Positions 36,942 to 44,614 of a stretch of DNA of 64,000 bases are shown here, in pieces (the first letter of the stretch is position 1; each line of letters opens with the position of its first letter). The stretch lies in contig DASVPW010000163.1 in the NCBI GenBank assembly GCA_036389455.1, forward strand, positions 1-64,000, read 5' to 3'. The translations under genes were made by a program, and so were the position numbers. The notes under the pieces are model-generated. The model did no database searches. It had not been told where the DNA came from and was given only the letters and a program-made list of their open reading frames with translations. The DNA is from JAJKJG01 sp036389455 (GTDB lineage: Bacteria; Pseudomonadota; Alphaproteobacteria; Rhizobiales; Beijerinckiaceae).

Positions 36942-37633
36942 GCCTTCGCCCCGCCGCTGTCGCGGACCATGTAGCCGGCGCCCCGGATGGTGTGGATGAG
37001 AGGGCGCTCGAAGCCCTTGTCGATCTTCGACCGCAGGCGCGAGACGTGCACGTCGATGACATTGGTCTGCGGGTCGAAGTGGTAGTCCCAGACGTGCTCG
37101 AGGAGCATGGTGCGGGTCACCACCTGCCCGGCGTTCTTCATCAGGTACTCGAGCAGGCGGAACTCGCGCGGCTGGAGCACGATCTCGGCGCCGCCCCGCG
37201 TCACGCGATGGGACAGGCGGTCGAGCTCGAGGTCGGCGACGCGGTAGGCGGTCGGCTCGCTCGAGGCGGAAGCGGCGCGGCGGCGCACCAGCACCTCGAC
37301 GCGGGCGAGAAGCTCGGAGAAGGCGTAGGGCTTGGAGAGATAGTCGTCGCCGCCGGCACGCAGGCCCTTCACCCGGTCGTCGACCTGGCCGAGAGCCGAG
37401 AGGATCAGGACGGGGGTGTCGACGCCCTGCTCGCGCAGCGAGCGGATGAGCGAGAGCCCGTCGAGCTTCGGCAGCATGCGGTCGACGACGAGGACGTCGT
37501 AGGACGCCTCGCGCGCCATGGCGTAGCCGTCGAGCCCGTCGGCGGCGTGGTCCGCCACGTGTCCGGCCTCGCGAAACGCCTTGACGAGGTAGGATGCCGC
37601 CTCGCGGTCGTCCTCGATGATGAGAATCCGCAT
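36938..37633 (-). CDS. OmpR-family response regulator
   Basis: Receiver plus winged-helix transcription factor, 231 residues. Phosphoacceptor D51 (VLVVDRMLPKLDG), acidic pair in IIEDD, conserved K101 (YLSKPY). The C-terminal Trans_reg_C domain has LQPREFRLLEYLMKNAG and VIDVHVSRLRSKID. The ATG at 37633 begins the receiver fold exactly. It is coupled to the downstream kinase by a 4-bp overlap. The 221-bp gap upstream (37634-37854) should hold its promoter; I see no gene or clear operator there. Confidence 0.92.
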   Translation of the reverse strand: MRILIIEDDREAASYLVKAFREAGHVADHAADGLDGYAMAREASYDVLVVDRMLPKLDGLSLIRSLREQGVDTPVLILSALGQVDDRVKGLRAGGDDYLSKPYAFSELLARVEVLVRRRAASASSEPTAYRVADLELDRLSHRVTRGGAEIVLQPREFRLLEYLMKNAGQVVTRTMLLEHVWDYHFDPQTNVIDVHVSRLRSKIDKGFERPLIHTIRGAGYMVRDSGGAKA

Positions 37634-37854
37634 GGGGCGCCAGCATAGGGCCAAACGGAAGCAGGCGGCAGGCCGGACGTGGAGGATGTCCGACCTGCCG
37701 CAGGCAGGACGCCGAGCCGGCTGGGGGGCGACTGATGATGGCCCGGCGCCCGTACCCGGTTCCCTCCTGGCCAGGGGGGTGAAGCCGGAGAGAACTAAGC
37801 CCGGACGATAGGACATCGCCCCTTACGGCGGGGTCGCCGGAGCATGAACTCTTG

Positions 37855-38325
37855 TTAACCTTTGGGGGCTGGCGCGCCGTCCTCGAGCGCTCGCGCGAGC
37901 GCCGCCTGTTCCTCCGCGGTGAGGGGGGCCGGCGCCGCGCCGCGCCGCCGGCGCAGCGCCAGGACGAGCCCGAGGGCGCCGAAGCCGAGCGCGAAGGCGG
38001 GGGCGAGCCAGAGCAGCGCGGTGTGGAGGGCGAAGCGGGGGCGCAGCAGCACGAAATCGCCGTAGCGCCGCACCACGAAATCGCGCACGGCGGCATCCGG
38101 GTCGCCGGCCTTCAGGCGCTCGCGCACGAGGATGCGCAAGTCGCGGGCGAGGGGTGCGTCGGACTCGTCGATCGATTGGTTCTGGCACACGAGGCAGCGC
38201 AAATCCGCCGAGATGGCGCGGGCTCGCCGCTCGAGGGCGGGGTCCGGCAGAATCTCGTCGGGCTGGACCGCGAGGGCGGGGGCGGTGAGCGAAAGCAGGA
38301 GCGCGGCGACCGTAGCCGGACGCAT
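37855..38325 (-). CDS. ccmH: Cytochrome c maturation protein CcmH (CycL)
   Basis: Periplasm-facing thiol protein that reduces apocytochrome c and presents it for heme ligation, 156 residues. Signal peptide about 1-19, the redox motif C44-C47 in DLRCLVCQNQSIDES, and a C-terminal membrane helix (about 103-124). Last gene of ccmI-ccmE-ccmF-ccmH, 4 bp after ccmF. Confidence 0.95.
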   Translation of the reverse strand: MRPATVAALLLSLTAPALAVQPDEILPDPALERRARAISADLRCLVCQNQSIDESDAPLARDLRILVRERLKAGDPDAAVRDFVVRRYGDFVLLRPRFALHTALLWLAPAFALGFGALGLVLALRRRRGAAPAPLTAEEQAALARALEDGAPAPKG

Positions 38326-38329
38326 GGAG

Positions 38330-40312
38330 CTACTCCGCCGGCACGGCGAGCGGCGCGGCCTTTGCTCGCGCCGGCGCGCCGATGCGGAAGCGGCGGTCGG
38401 TGAGCGACACCGCGCCGCCGAAGGCCATGACGACGGCGCCGAGCCAGATCAGCAGCACGAGCGGCTTGTAGAACAGCCGCAGGCCGATCGAGCCGTCCTC
38501 CTGGCGCTCGCCGAAGCTCGCGTAGACTTGGGAGACGAGACCAACCGTCATGATGCCGGCCTCGGTCGTCGGAGTGCCGCGGGTGGTATAGACGCGCTTC
38601 TCGGTCTCGAGCGGGCCGACCTCCTCGTCGCCGCGGAACACGGTGAGGCGCGCGACCTCCTCGCGGTAGTTCGGGCCGGTGCGCGGCACGACGCCGTCGA
38701 GGCGCACCACATAGGAGCCGGCCGCGATGCGCTCGCCGACGCGCACGGTCGCGATGGTCTCGTGGCTCCAGGCCGAGGCCGCGATCCCGATCACGGTGAC
38801 GCCGACGCCGGCGTGCGCGAAGGCCATGCCCCAGGTCGAGCGCGGCAGGCCGCGGGCGCGGAGGAGCGCCGTCGCGAGCGGCTTCCCTCGCGTCCACGAG
38901 CGGGTGACGATCTCGTTGAGGGAGCCGAGGATCAGGAAGGCCCCGAGCCCGACCCCGAGCGGCGCGAGCACCGGGCCGCCGCTGCGCACCGCGATCAGGA
39001 CAAGCGCCACGGCGACCGCAATCCCCATGGCCCAGTAGAGCCGCTGGGCGACTCCCAAGAGATCGCCGCGCTTCCAGGCCATGGTCTGGCCGAAGGGGAG
39101 GAGGAGCAGGAGCGGTGCAACGAGGGGCAGGAAGGTCGCATTGAAGAAAGGTGCGCCGACCGAGATCTTCGTGCCGGTCAGCGCCTCGAGCGCGAGGGGA
39201 TAGAGCGTGCCGACGAACACCGTCGCGCAGGCCGAGGCGAGGAACAGGTTGTTGAGGACGAGCGCGCCCTCGCGTGACACCGGCGCGAAGACGCCGCCCT
39301 GCCGCAGCACCGGCGCGCGAACCGCGAAGAGTGTCAGCGAGCCGCCGATGAAGATCGTGAGGATCGCGAGGATGAAGATGCCGCGGGCGGGATCGACCGC
39401 GAAAGCGTGCACGGAGGTGAGCACGCCCGAGCGCACGAGGAAGGTGCCGAGGAGCGACAGCGAGAAGGTGAGGATCGCGAGAAGGATCGTCCAGACCTTG
39501 AGGGCGTCGCGCTTCTCCATCACGATCGTCGAATGGAGGAGCGCCGTGCCGGCAAGCCACGGCATCAGCGAGGCGTTCTCGACCGGGTCCCAGAACCACC
39601 AGCCGCCCCAGCCGAGCTCGTAGTAGGCCCAGTACGAGCCCATCGCGATTCCAAGCGTGAGGAACACCCAGGCGGCGAGGGTCCAGGGCCGCACCGCGCG
39701 GGCCCAGACCGCATCGATGCGCCCGTCGATCAGCGCCGCCATGGCGAAGGCGAAGGAGATCGAGAACCCGACGTAGCCGACGTACAGGAGCGGCGGGTGA
39801 ATCGCGAGGCCGGGGTCCTGCAGGACCGGGTTGAGGTCCCGGCCCTCGAACGGCGCCGGGTCGAGCCGGGTGAACGGGTTCGAGGCGACCAGGATGAAGA
39901 GCAGGAACGCCGCCGTGACGGCAGCCTGCACGGCAAGCGTGTTGGCACGAAGCCGCGCCGGCACGCTGTTGCGGGCGGCGGCCACGATCCCGCCGAACAG
40001 CGTCAGGATCAGGACCCACAGGAGCATCGAGCCCTCGTGGTTCCCCCACACGCCGGAAAGCTTGTAGATAAAGGGCTTCGCCGAGTGCGAGTTCTCGACG
40101 ACGTTGAGGAGCGAGAAGTCCGACGTCGCATAGGCGTTGGCGAGCGCCGCGAAGGCGAAGGCGACGCAGCCGAACACGACGAGGGCGACCGGCGAGGCCA
40201 CGCCCATCAGCACAGGATCGTTCGCGCGCGTTCCCCATAAGGGGACGACGAGCTGGACGAGCGACAGCCCGAGCGCGAGCGCGAGCGCGAAATGCCCGGC
40301 CTCGATCAGCAT
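38330..40312 (-). CDS. ccmF: Heme lyase subunit CcmF (CycK)
   Basis: Large inner-membrane protein (660 residues, about 15 helices) that attaches heme from CcmE to apocytochrome c. The tryptophan-rich WWD motif is GWGGWWFWDPVENASL. The N-terminal HSAKPFIYKLSGVWGNHEGS block and a large periplasmic loop before the last helix are both typical. It sits between ccmE and ccmH, 13 bp after ccmE. Confidence 0.96.
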   Translation of the reverse strand: MLIEAGHFALALALGLSLVQLVVPLWGTRANDPVLMGVASPVALVVFGCVAFAFAALANAYATSDFSLLNVVENSHSAKPFIYKLSGVWGNHEGSMLLWVLILTLFGGIVAAARNSVPARLRANTLAVQAAVTAAFLLFILVASNPFTRLDPAPFEGRDLNPVLQDPGLAIHPPLLYVGYVGFSISFAFAMAALIDGRIDAVWARAVRPWTLAAWVFLTLGIAMGSYWAYYELGWGGWWFWDPVENASLMPWLAGTALLHSTIVMEKRDALKVWTILLAILTFSLSLLGTFLVRSGVLTSVHAFAVDPARGIFILAILTIFIGGSLTLFAVRAPVLRQGGVFAPVSREGALVLNNLFLASACATVFVGTLYPLALEALTGTKISVGAPFFNATFLPLVAPLLLLLPFGQTMAWKRGDLLGVAQRLYWAMGIAVAVALVLIAVRSGGPVLAPLGVGLGAFLILGSLNEIVTRSWTRGKPLATALLRARGLPRSTWGMAFAHAGVGVTVIGIAASAWSHETIATVRVGERIAAGSYVVRLDGVVPRTGPNYREEVARLTVFRGDEEVGPLETEKRVYTTRGTPTTEAGIMTVGLVSQVYASFGERQEDGSIGLRLFYKPLVLLIWLGAVVMAFGGAVSLTDRRFRIGAPARAKAAPLAVPAE

Positions 40313-40325
40313 GGGGCGGCTCCGA

Positions 40326-40778
40326 TCATCGCCTCGCCTGCGGCTTCTCGCCCTGCCAGTGTCCCTGCGCCTTCAACGCGTCGGCGACCTCGCGGGGCAT
40401 GTAGGTCTCGTCGTGGCGGGCCAGCACGGTGTCGGCCTTGAAGACGCCCGACGGCTCGAGAACGCCTTCGGCGACGACGCCCTGCCCCTCGCGGAAGAGG
40501 TCCGGCAGGAGGCCCTGGTAGCGCACCGGGATCGCGCCCTGCGCGTCGACGACCTCGAACGCGACCTGCTGGTTATCGCCGCGCCGGATCGAGCCTTCCT
40601 TGACGAGGCCGCCGAGGCGGAAGCGCGTGCCGGGCTTGATGCCCTTCGCCGCGACATCGGCCGGCGCGTGGAAGAACACGATCGAGTCGCGCATGGCGTA
40701 GAGCACGAGGCCGAGCGCCACGCCGAGCACACCGATTGCGGTCGCGATCATGGCGAGGCGGCGCTGCCTGCGCGTCAT
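40326..40778 (-). CDS. ccmE: Heme chaperone CcmE (CycJ)
   Basis: Membrane-anchored periplasmic OB-fold protein of 150 residues that carries heme covalently. N-terminal anchor about 8-28. The heme-binding His H122 and the supporting Y126 lie in LARHDETYMP, which is the classic motif. The ATG overlaps the ccmI stop (ATGA), so translation is coupled. Confidence 0.95.
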   Translation of the reverse strand: MTRRQRRLAMIATAIGVLGVALGLVLYAMRDSIVFFHAPADVAAKGIKPGTRFRLGGLVKEGSIRRGDNQQVAFEVVDAQGAIPVRYQGLLPDLFREGQGVVAEGVLEPSGVFKADTVLARHDETYMPREVADALKAQGHWQGEKPQARR

Positions 40779-41848
40779 CGCTTCGCCTCGAGATCGAGCC
40801 TGAGCTCGCGGGCGAGCGCGTCGAGGCTGTCCCGCTGCGGCGTGCTCTCGGCGACGGCCCGGCGCGCCTTGTCGAGGGCCAGGATCGCCTTCTCGCGCTC
40901 GCCGAGGACGGCGTAGGAGCGCACGAGCCGCGACCACTCGTCGGCAGAGCCGCCGCCCGCTTCGAGCCGGGCCGCCAGTCCCTCGACCATGCCGCGGATG
41001 GCCGCCTCCCGGTCCGGCGCGGGCAGCTTCGCCATCCGCTCGCGGACGAGCGGCAGCCAGGGAGCATCGGGAGGGGAGCGCGCGATCAGGCCGGCGTAGT
41101 AGCCGCGGGCCTTCCCGGGATCGCCGTCCTGCTCGGCGGCCTGCGCCAGATAGAAACTCGCCTTCGGGTTCGCGGGCTCGAGCGCCAGCGCCTTCTCCAG
41201 GGCGGCGCGGGCGTCGGCGGAGACGACGCCGTCCTGCGCGCCGACGAGCGCCTCGCCGAAGGCCGTAAGCCGGGCCGCGGTCTCTCCGAGGAGGCGGATC
41301 GCGGACCGATAGGCCCGCGCGGCATCGTCGAAGCGGCCTACGCGGAGGTAGACCGGCGCCACGACCTCCCAGCCGCGTCCGTCGTCCGGATGCGCGGCGA
41401 GATGGGCCTCAATCCGCTGCACCGCGGCCGCGACGTCGACCCGCTGCGGCTCGGCCTCGAGGCGCGCGGCAAGCGGCTGGGAGGGAAGCTGGGGAGAGCC
41501 GTAGGCGCCGTAGATGGCAAGCGCCAGCAGCGGTACCACGGAGAGCGCGATCGCGGACACCGCGCGCCGGCGGCGGAGCGCCGGCTCGCCCATGGCGTCG
41601 CCGGACGAAGGAGGGGCGGCCGCGGTGGCGCGCAGGAGCCGCCGTCCGGCTTCGGTCCTCGCGGCCTCGGCCTCGGCCGGCGAGAGGAGGCCGCGCTCTT
41701 CGTCGCGGGCGATCTCGGCGATCTGGTCGCGGTAGAACTTCGTCTCGACCCGCTCGTCGGCGGCGCGCGCCGGGGCGCGCGACAGCGGCCACAGGACGGC
41801 GAGCACGGCCGCCCCCGTCATCAGCGCGAAAATCACCCAGATCGCCAT
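40775..41848 (-). CDS. ccmI: Cytochrome c assembly factor CcmI (CycH)
   Basis: Apocytochrome chaperone of 357 residues. TM1 at about 3-22, a cytoplasmic leucine-zipper-like segment with ERVETKFYRDQIAEIARDEE, TM2 at about 97-115, then a periplasmic TPR domain (about 135-300). It holds c-type apoproteins for the CcmF/CcmH lyase. First gene of the ccm unit; the 95-bp gap upstream should carry the promoter. Confidence 0.93.
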   Translation of the reverse strand: MAIWVIFALMTGAAVLAVLWPLSRAPARAADERVETKFYRDQIAEIARDEERGLLSPAEAEAARTEAGRRLLRATAAAPPSSGDAMGEPALRRRRAVSAIALSVVPLLALAIYGAYGSPQLPSQPLAARLEAEPQRVDVAAAVQRIEAHLAAHPDDGRGWEVVAPVYLRVGRFDDAARAYRSAIRLLGETAARLTAFGEALVGAQDGVVSADARAALEKALALEPANPKASFYLAQAAEQDGDPGKARGYYAGLIARSPPDAPWLPLVRERMAKLPAPDREAAIRGMVEGLAARLEAGGGSADEWSRLVRSYAVLGEREKAILALDKARRAVAESTPQRDSLDALARELRLDLEAKR

Positions 41849-41943
41849 GCGGTTTTATCTACCGCGACGTGGCTCTTGGCGATGGCGGGAGCGGGCGACA
41901 CGGTGACGCGTAAGGACCTCTCCTTGAGGAGCGGCCGCGCTCC

Positions 41944-42126
41944 TCACCAGCCCTCGCCCGTGTCGCGAACACGAGGACGCGCCGGCTTGCTCTCCGGCGC
42001 GGGCTTCGCGGCCTGGAGCGCCGACCGGGATGGCTCGATGCGGACGGCGGCGACGCGTTGTGCGCGACGGCGCGCGAGCTTCGCCGGCTCCTCGGTGCCG
42101 TTGTGCACGTCCCGACATGCGGTCAT
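41944..42126 (-). CDS. Small basic protein coupled to the FeuQ-like kinase
   Basis: 60-residue frame starting MTACRDVHNGTEEPAKLARR. The ATG overlaps the kinase stop (ATGA), which favours real translation. It is rich in Arg, Ala and Pro, has no membrane segment and no family I recognise. It is the last gene of the PepSY-FeuP-FeuQ run. It could also be a fortuitous open frame in GC-rich DNA. Confidence 0.4.
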   Translation of the reverse strand: MTACRDVHNGTEEPAKLARRRAQRVAAVRIEPSRSALQAAKPAPESKPARPRVRDTGEGW

Positions 42127-43511
42127 CCCGCATCGCCCGGCAGCTCGAGCACCGCGCGCAGGCCGCCAAGCGGAGAGCGGTCGAGAGTGAGCATGCCGCG
42201 GTAGAGCGCCGCGAGGTCGCCGACGATCGAAAGGCCGAGGCCGGAGCCGGGCTTCGTCTCGTCGAGCCGCCGGCCGCGCTCGAGCATGGCGGCGCGGGCC
42301 TCGTCCGGGAGACCTGGGCCGTCGTCGTCGATCGTGACGCGCAGCCAGGCGCGGTCGCCCTCGCGCACGGTCTCGGCCGAGACCTCGACCCGGGCCGCCG
42401 CCCACTTGCAGGCGTTGTCGACGAGGTTGCCGATCATCTCCTCGAGATCCTGCCGCTCACCGCGGAAGCGCGTGCTGGGCGGGATCGCGGTCGCGATCGC
42501 GACCGTCCTGTCCTGGTAGATCCTCTGGAAGGTCCGGGCGAGGCCGGCGATGACGGGCTCGGCCTCGGTGACGGTGCCGAGCGTGCCGGCGAGCGCCGCG
42601 GCGCGGGCGCGGTCGAGGTGGTAGTTCACCTGGTCGCGCATGAGGCGCGCCTGCTCGCGCACTTTCGCGGCGACCTCGTCGGGGGCTGTCCCGACCTCGT
42701 TGACGATCACGCTGAGCGGCGTCTTCAGGGCGTGGGCAAGGTTGCCGACCTGGGTGCGGGCCCGATCGAGGATCTCGCGATTGGTGTCGAGGAGGAGGTT
42801 GAGCTCCTGGGCGAGGGGCGCGATATCGCGCGGGTACTCGCCGGGGATGCGCTCGGCCTCGCCACGGCGGATCGCGCTGAGCGCGCTGCGCAGCTTCGTC
42901 AGCGGCCCGAGGCCGAAACGGATCTGCAACAGCGTCGTCGCCCCGAGCGCGATGCCGAGGAGGACGAAGGTGATCGTCAGGGAGACGATGAAGCGGCGGA
43001 CCTCGGTCGCGATCTCGTCGGCGGGACCGGCGACGCGGACCACGTAGCGCCCGTCCTCGCCGAGGTCGATGTCGCGCTCGACGATCCGCAGCATCCGATC
43101 CTCAGGGCCTTTGCGGTAGCCTTTTCGGATCTCGCCGAAGCGGCTCGAGTCGCCGGGCGGCACGAGGCCCGTGAGCTGAGCGCCGAAGAGAGAGCGCGAC
43201 GAGCGGATGTCGCGGGGGGGCGCGTCCGGCTGGCCGGCCTGCCAGTACCAGCCCGAGAGCGGCAGGTCGAAGCGCGGGTCCCCGAGGGTACCGAGCTCGC
43301 GCTGGTCCGGGTTGCCCTGCGTGACGAGGTCCGAAGCGAGGTCGGTGGCGTAGACCAGGAGGCGCGCATCGAAGGCGCGCTCCGTCGTCTCGCGGTAGAG
43401 CGCCGAGAGGATCAGCCCGGCGACGAGGAGGATCAGGAAACTCCAGAACAGCGCTGAGGCCGCGAGACGGACCGCGATCGACCGGCCGGCCAGGACCCGG
43501 GCGGCGGCCAC
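42123..43511 (-). CDS. feuQ: Sensor histidine kinase, FeuQ/PhoQ-like
   Basis: Membrane kinase of 462 residues. TM1 at about 20-38, a periplasmic sensor of about 130 residues with GWYWQAGQP, TM2 at about 172-195, HAMP, then the H-box H260 in QVGNLAHALKTPLSVIV and an HATPase_c domain (NLVDNACKWA, DDDGPGLP, GSGLGLSIV). The NLAHALKTPLSV box is characteristic of the PhoQ/FeuQ group. It follows the FeuP-like regulator by 4 bp. In Rhizobium-type bacteria FeuPQ responds to osmotic or envelope signals; the signal here is not shown. Confidence 0.85.
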   Translation of the reverse strand: MAAARVLAGRSIAVRLAASALFWSFLILLVAGLILSALYRETTERAFDARLLVYATDLASDLVTQGNPDQRELGTLGDPRFDLPLSGWYWQAGQPDAPPRDIRSSRSLFGAQLTGLVPPGDSSRFGEIRKGYRKGPEDRMLRIVERDIDLGEDGRYVVRVAGPADEIATEVRRFIVSLTITFVLLGIALGATTLLQIRFGLGPLTKLRSALSAIRRGEAERIPGEYPRDIAPLAQELNLLLDTNREILDRARTQVGNLAHALKTPLSVIVNEVGTAPDEVAAKVREQARLMRDQVNYHLDRARAAALAGTLGTVTEAEPVIAGLARTFQRIYQDRTVAIATAIPPSTRFRGERQDLEEMIGNLVDNACKWAAARVEVSAETVREGDRAWLRVTIDDDGPGLPDEARAAMLERGRRLDETKPGSGLGLSIVGDLAALYRGMLTLDRSPLGGLRAVLELPGDAG

Positions 43512-43515
43512 TCCG

Positions 43516-44184
43516 CTACTCCTTTGCGGCGGGCTCGACGAGATAGCCGAGGCCCCTCACCGTCTGGATCAGCTCGACCCCGAGCTTCTTACGCAGGCGC
43601 CCGACGAACACCTCGATGGTGTTCGAGTCGCGGTCGAAGTCCTGGTCGTAGAGGTGTTCGGTCAGCTCCGCGCGCGAGACGATGCGGCCGGCGTGGTGCA
43701 TGAGGTAGGACAAGAGCCGGTACTCGTGCGAGGTGAGCTTGACGGGGCTGCCCTCGACCGCGACCCGGCCGGAGCGCGTGTCGAGGCGGACCGGGCCGCA
43801 GACGATCTCGCTCGAGGCATGGCCGGTGGCACGGCGGAGCAGCGCGCGGATGCGCGCCAGGAGCTCCTCCATGTGGAACGGCTTCGTGACGTAGTCGTCG
43901 GCGCCGGCGTCGAAGCCCGTGACCTTGTCGCTCCAGCGGTCGCGCGCCGTCAGGATGATGACCGGCGCCTTCATCCCGGCGCGGCGCCAAGCGTTGAGCA
44001 CGGAGACGCCGTCGACCTTCGGCAGGCCGAGGTCGAGGATGATGGCGTCGTAGGGCTCGGTCTCGCCCAGGAAGCCGCCCTCCTCGCCGTCGAAGGCCTT
44101 GTCGACGGCGTAGCCTGCCCCCTCGAGGGCGGCGACGATCTGGCGGTTGAGGTTTTTGTCGTCCTCGACGACGAGAAGACGCAC
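43516..44184 (-). CDS. feuP: OmpR-family response regulator, FeuP-like
   Basis: 222 residues. Receiver with D51 (DAIILDLGLPKVDG) and K101 (YVTKPFHMEELLARI), then the OmpR winged helix (LTSHEYRLLSYLMHHAGRIV, TIEVFVGRLRKKLG). The N-terminus VRLLVVEDDKNLNRQIVAAL and FDGEEGGFLGETEPYDA resemble FeuP as I remember it. GTG start at 44184 with an AGGA RBS. Eleven bp separate it from the PepSY gene upstream, whose product may report to the kinase. Confidence 0.87.
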   Translation of the reverse strand: MRLLVVEDDKNLNRQIVAALEGAGYAVDKAFDGEEGGFLGETEPYDAIILDLGLPKVDGVSVLNAWRRAGMKAPVIILTARDRWSDKVTGFDAGADDYVTKPFHMEELLARIRALLRRATGHASSEIVCGPVRLDTRSGRVAVEGSPVKLTSHEYRLLSYLMHHAGRIVSRAELTEHLYDQDFDRDSNTIEVFVGRLRKKLGVELIQTVRGLGYLVEPAAKE

Positions 44185-44195
44185 GCTGGGGAATC

Positions 44196-44507
44196 CTATT
44201 GCACCGTTTTGACCCTGCCGGAGACGGCGTCGATCGTGACGTACACGAAGCGCCCGTCCCGGCGAAGGGCCATGATGATGTAGAGGAGATGGTTCTCGAC
44301 CCGGCACAGGTTCGCCCGGACGATCTCGGCGCCCGGCACCGCGTGCCGCGCCGTGACGACGGCCATCGCCGGCGCCACGACCTTGTTGTCGGCGACCGTC
44401 TCCCGCATCTCACCCGGGTGGAGGCAGTCGAGCATCCCGGCACGGCGTTCGGCGTGCGCGACGCCGAGCCACCCGAGGAGGGCCGCTCCGATCCACAACG
44501 AACGCAT
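44196..44507 (-). CDS. Exported PepSY-domain protein
   Basis: 103-residue protein with a signal peptide (MRSLWIGAALLGWLGVAHA). The mature part has a single Cys pair-like region (GMLDCLHPGE, RANLCRVENH) and a C-terminal PepSY fold ending FVYVTIDAVSGRVKTVQ. PepSY genes often precede two-component systems of this type and may modulate the sensor in the periplasm. The 107-bp gap to the fibre gene holds a GC hairpin (GACGGCGCTTCGCGCCTC near 44597) that recurs near 50766. Confidence 0.8.
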   Translation of the reverse strand: MRSLWIGAALLGWLGVAHAERRAGMLDCLHPGEMRETVADNKVVAPAMAVVTARHAVPGAEIVRANLCRVENHLLYIIMALRRDGRFVYVTIDAVSGRVKTVQ

Positions 44508-44614
44508 GGCAAAGACGCTGCCTTTCGGGGACTGAATGCGGCCTGAACGGGGTAGTTCCGGGCAGGGAAGCGGCGCCGGGAGCAAGCGGTCCGAGACGGC
44601 GCTTCGCGCCTCAG

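Noticed and set aside
37634..37854. Possible gene or riboswitch in the 221-bp gap before the response regulator
   Set aside because: No frame with RBS and no recognisable RNA fold; it is most likely promoter and leader DNA.
36942..38096. N-terminal extension of the HAMP kinase frame, giving an apparent 890-residue protein
   Set aside because: It overlaps the response regulator in another frame, and the kinase fold starts exactly at the GTG at 36941 that overlaps the regulator stop.
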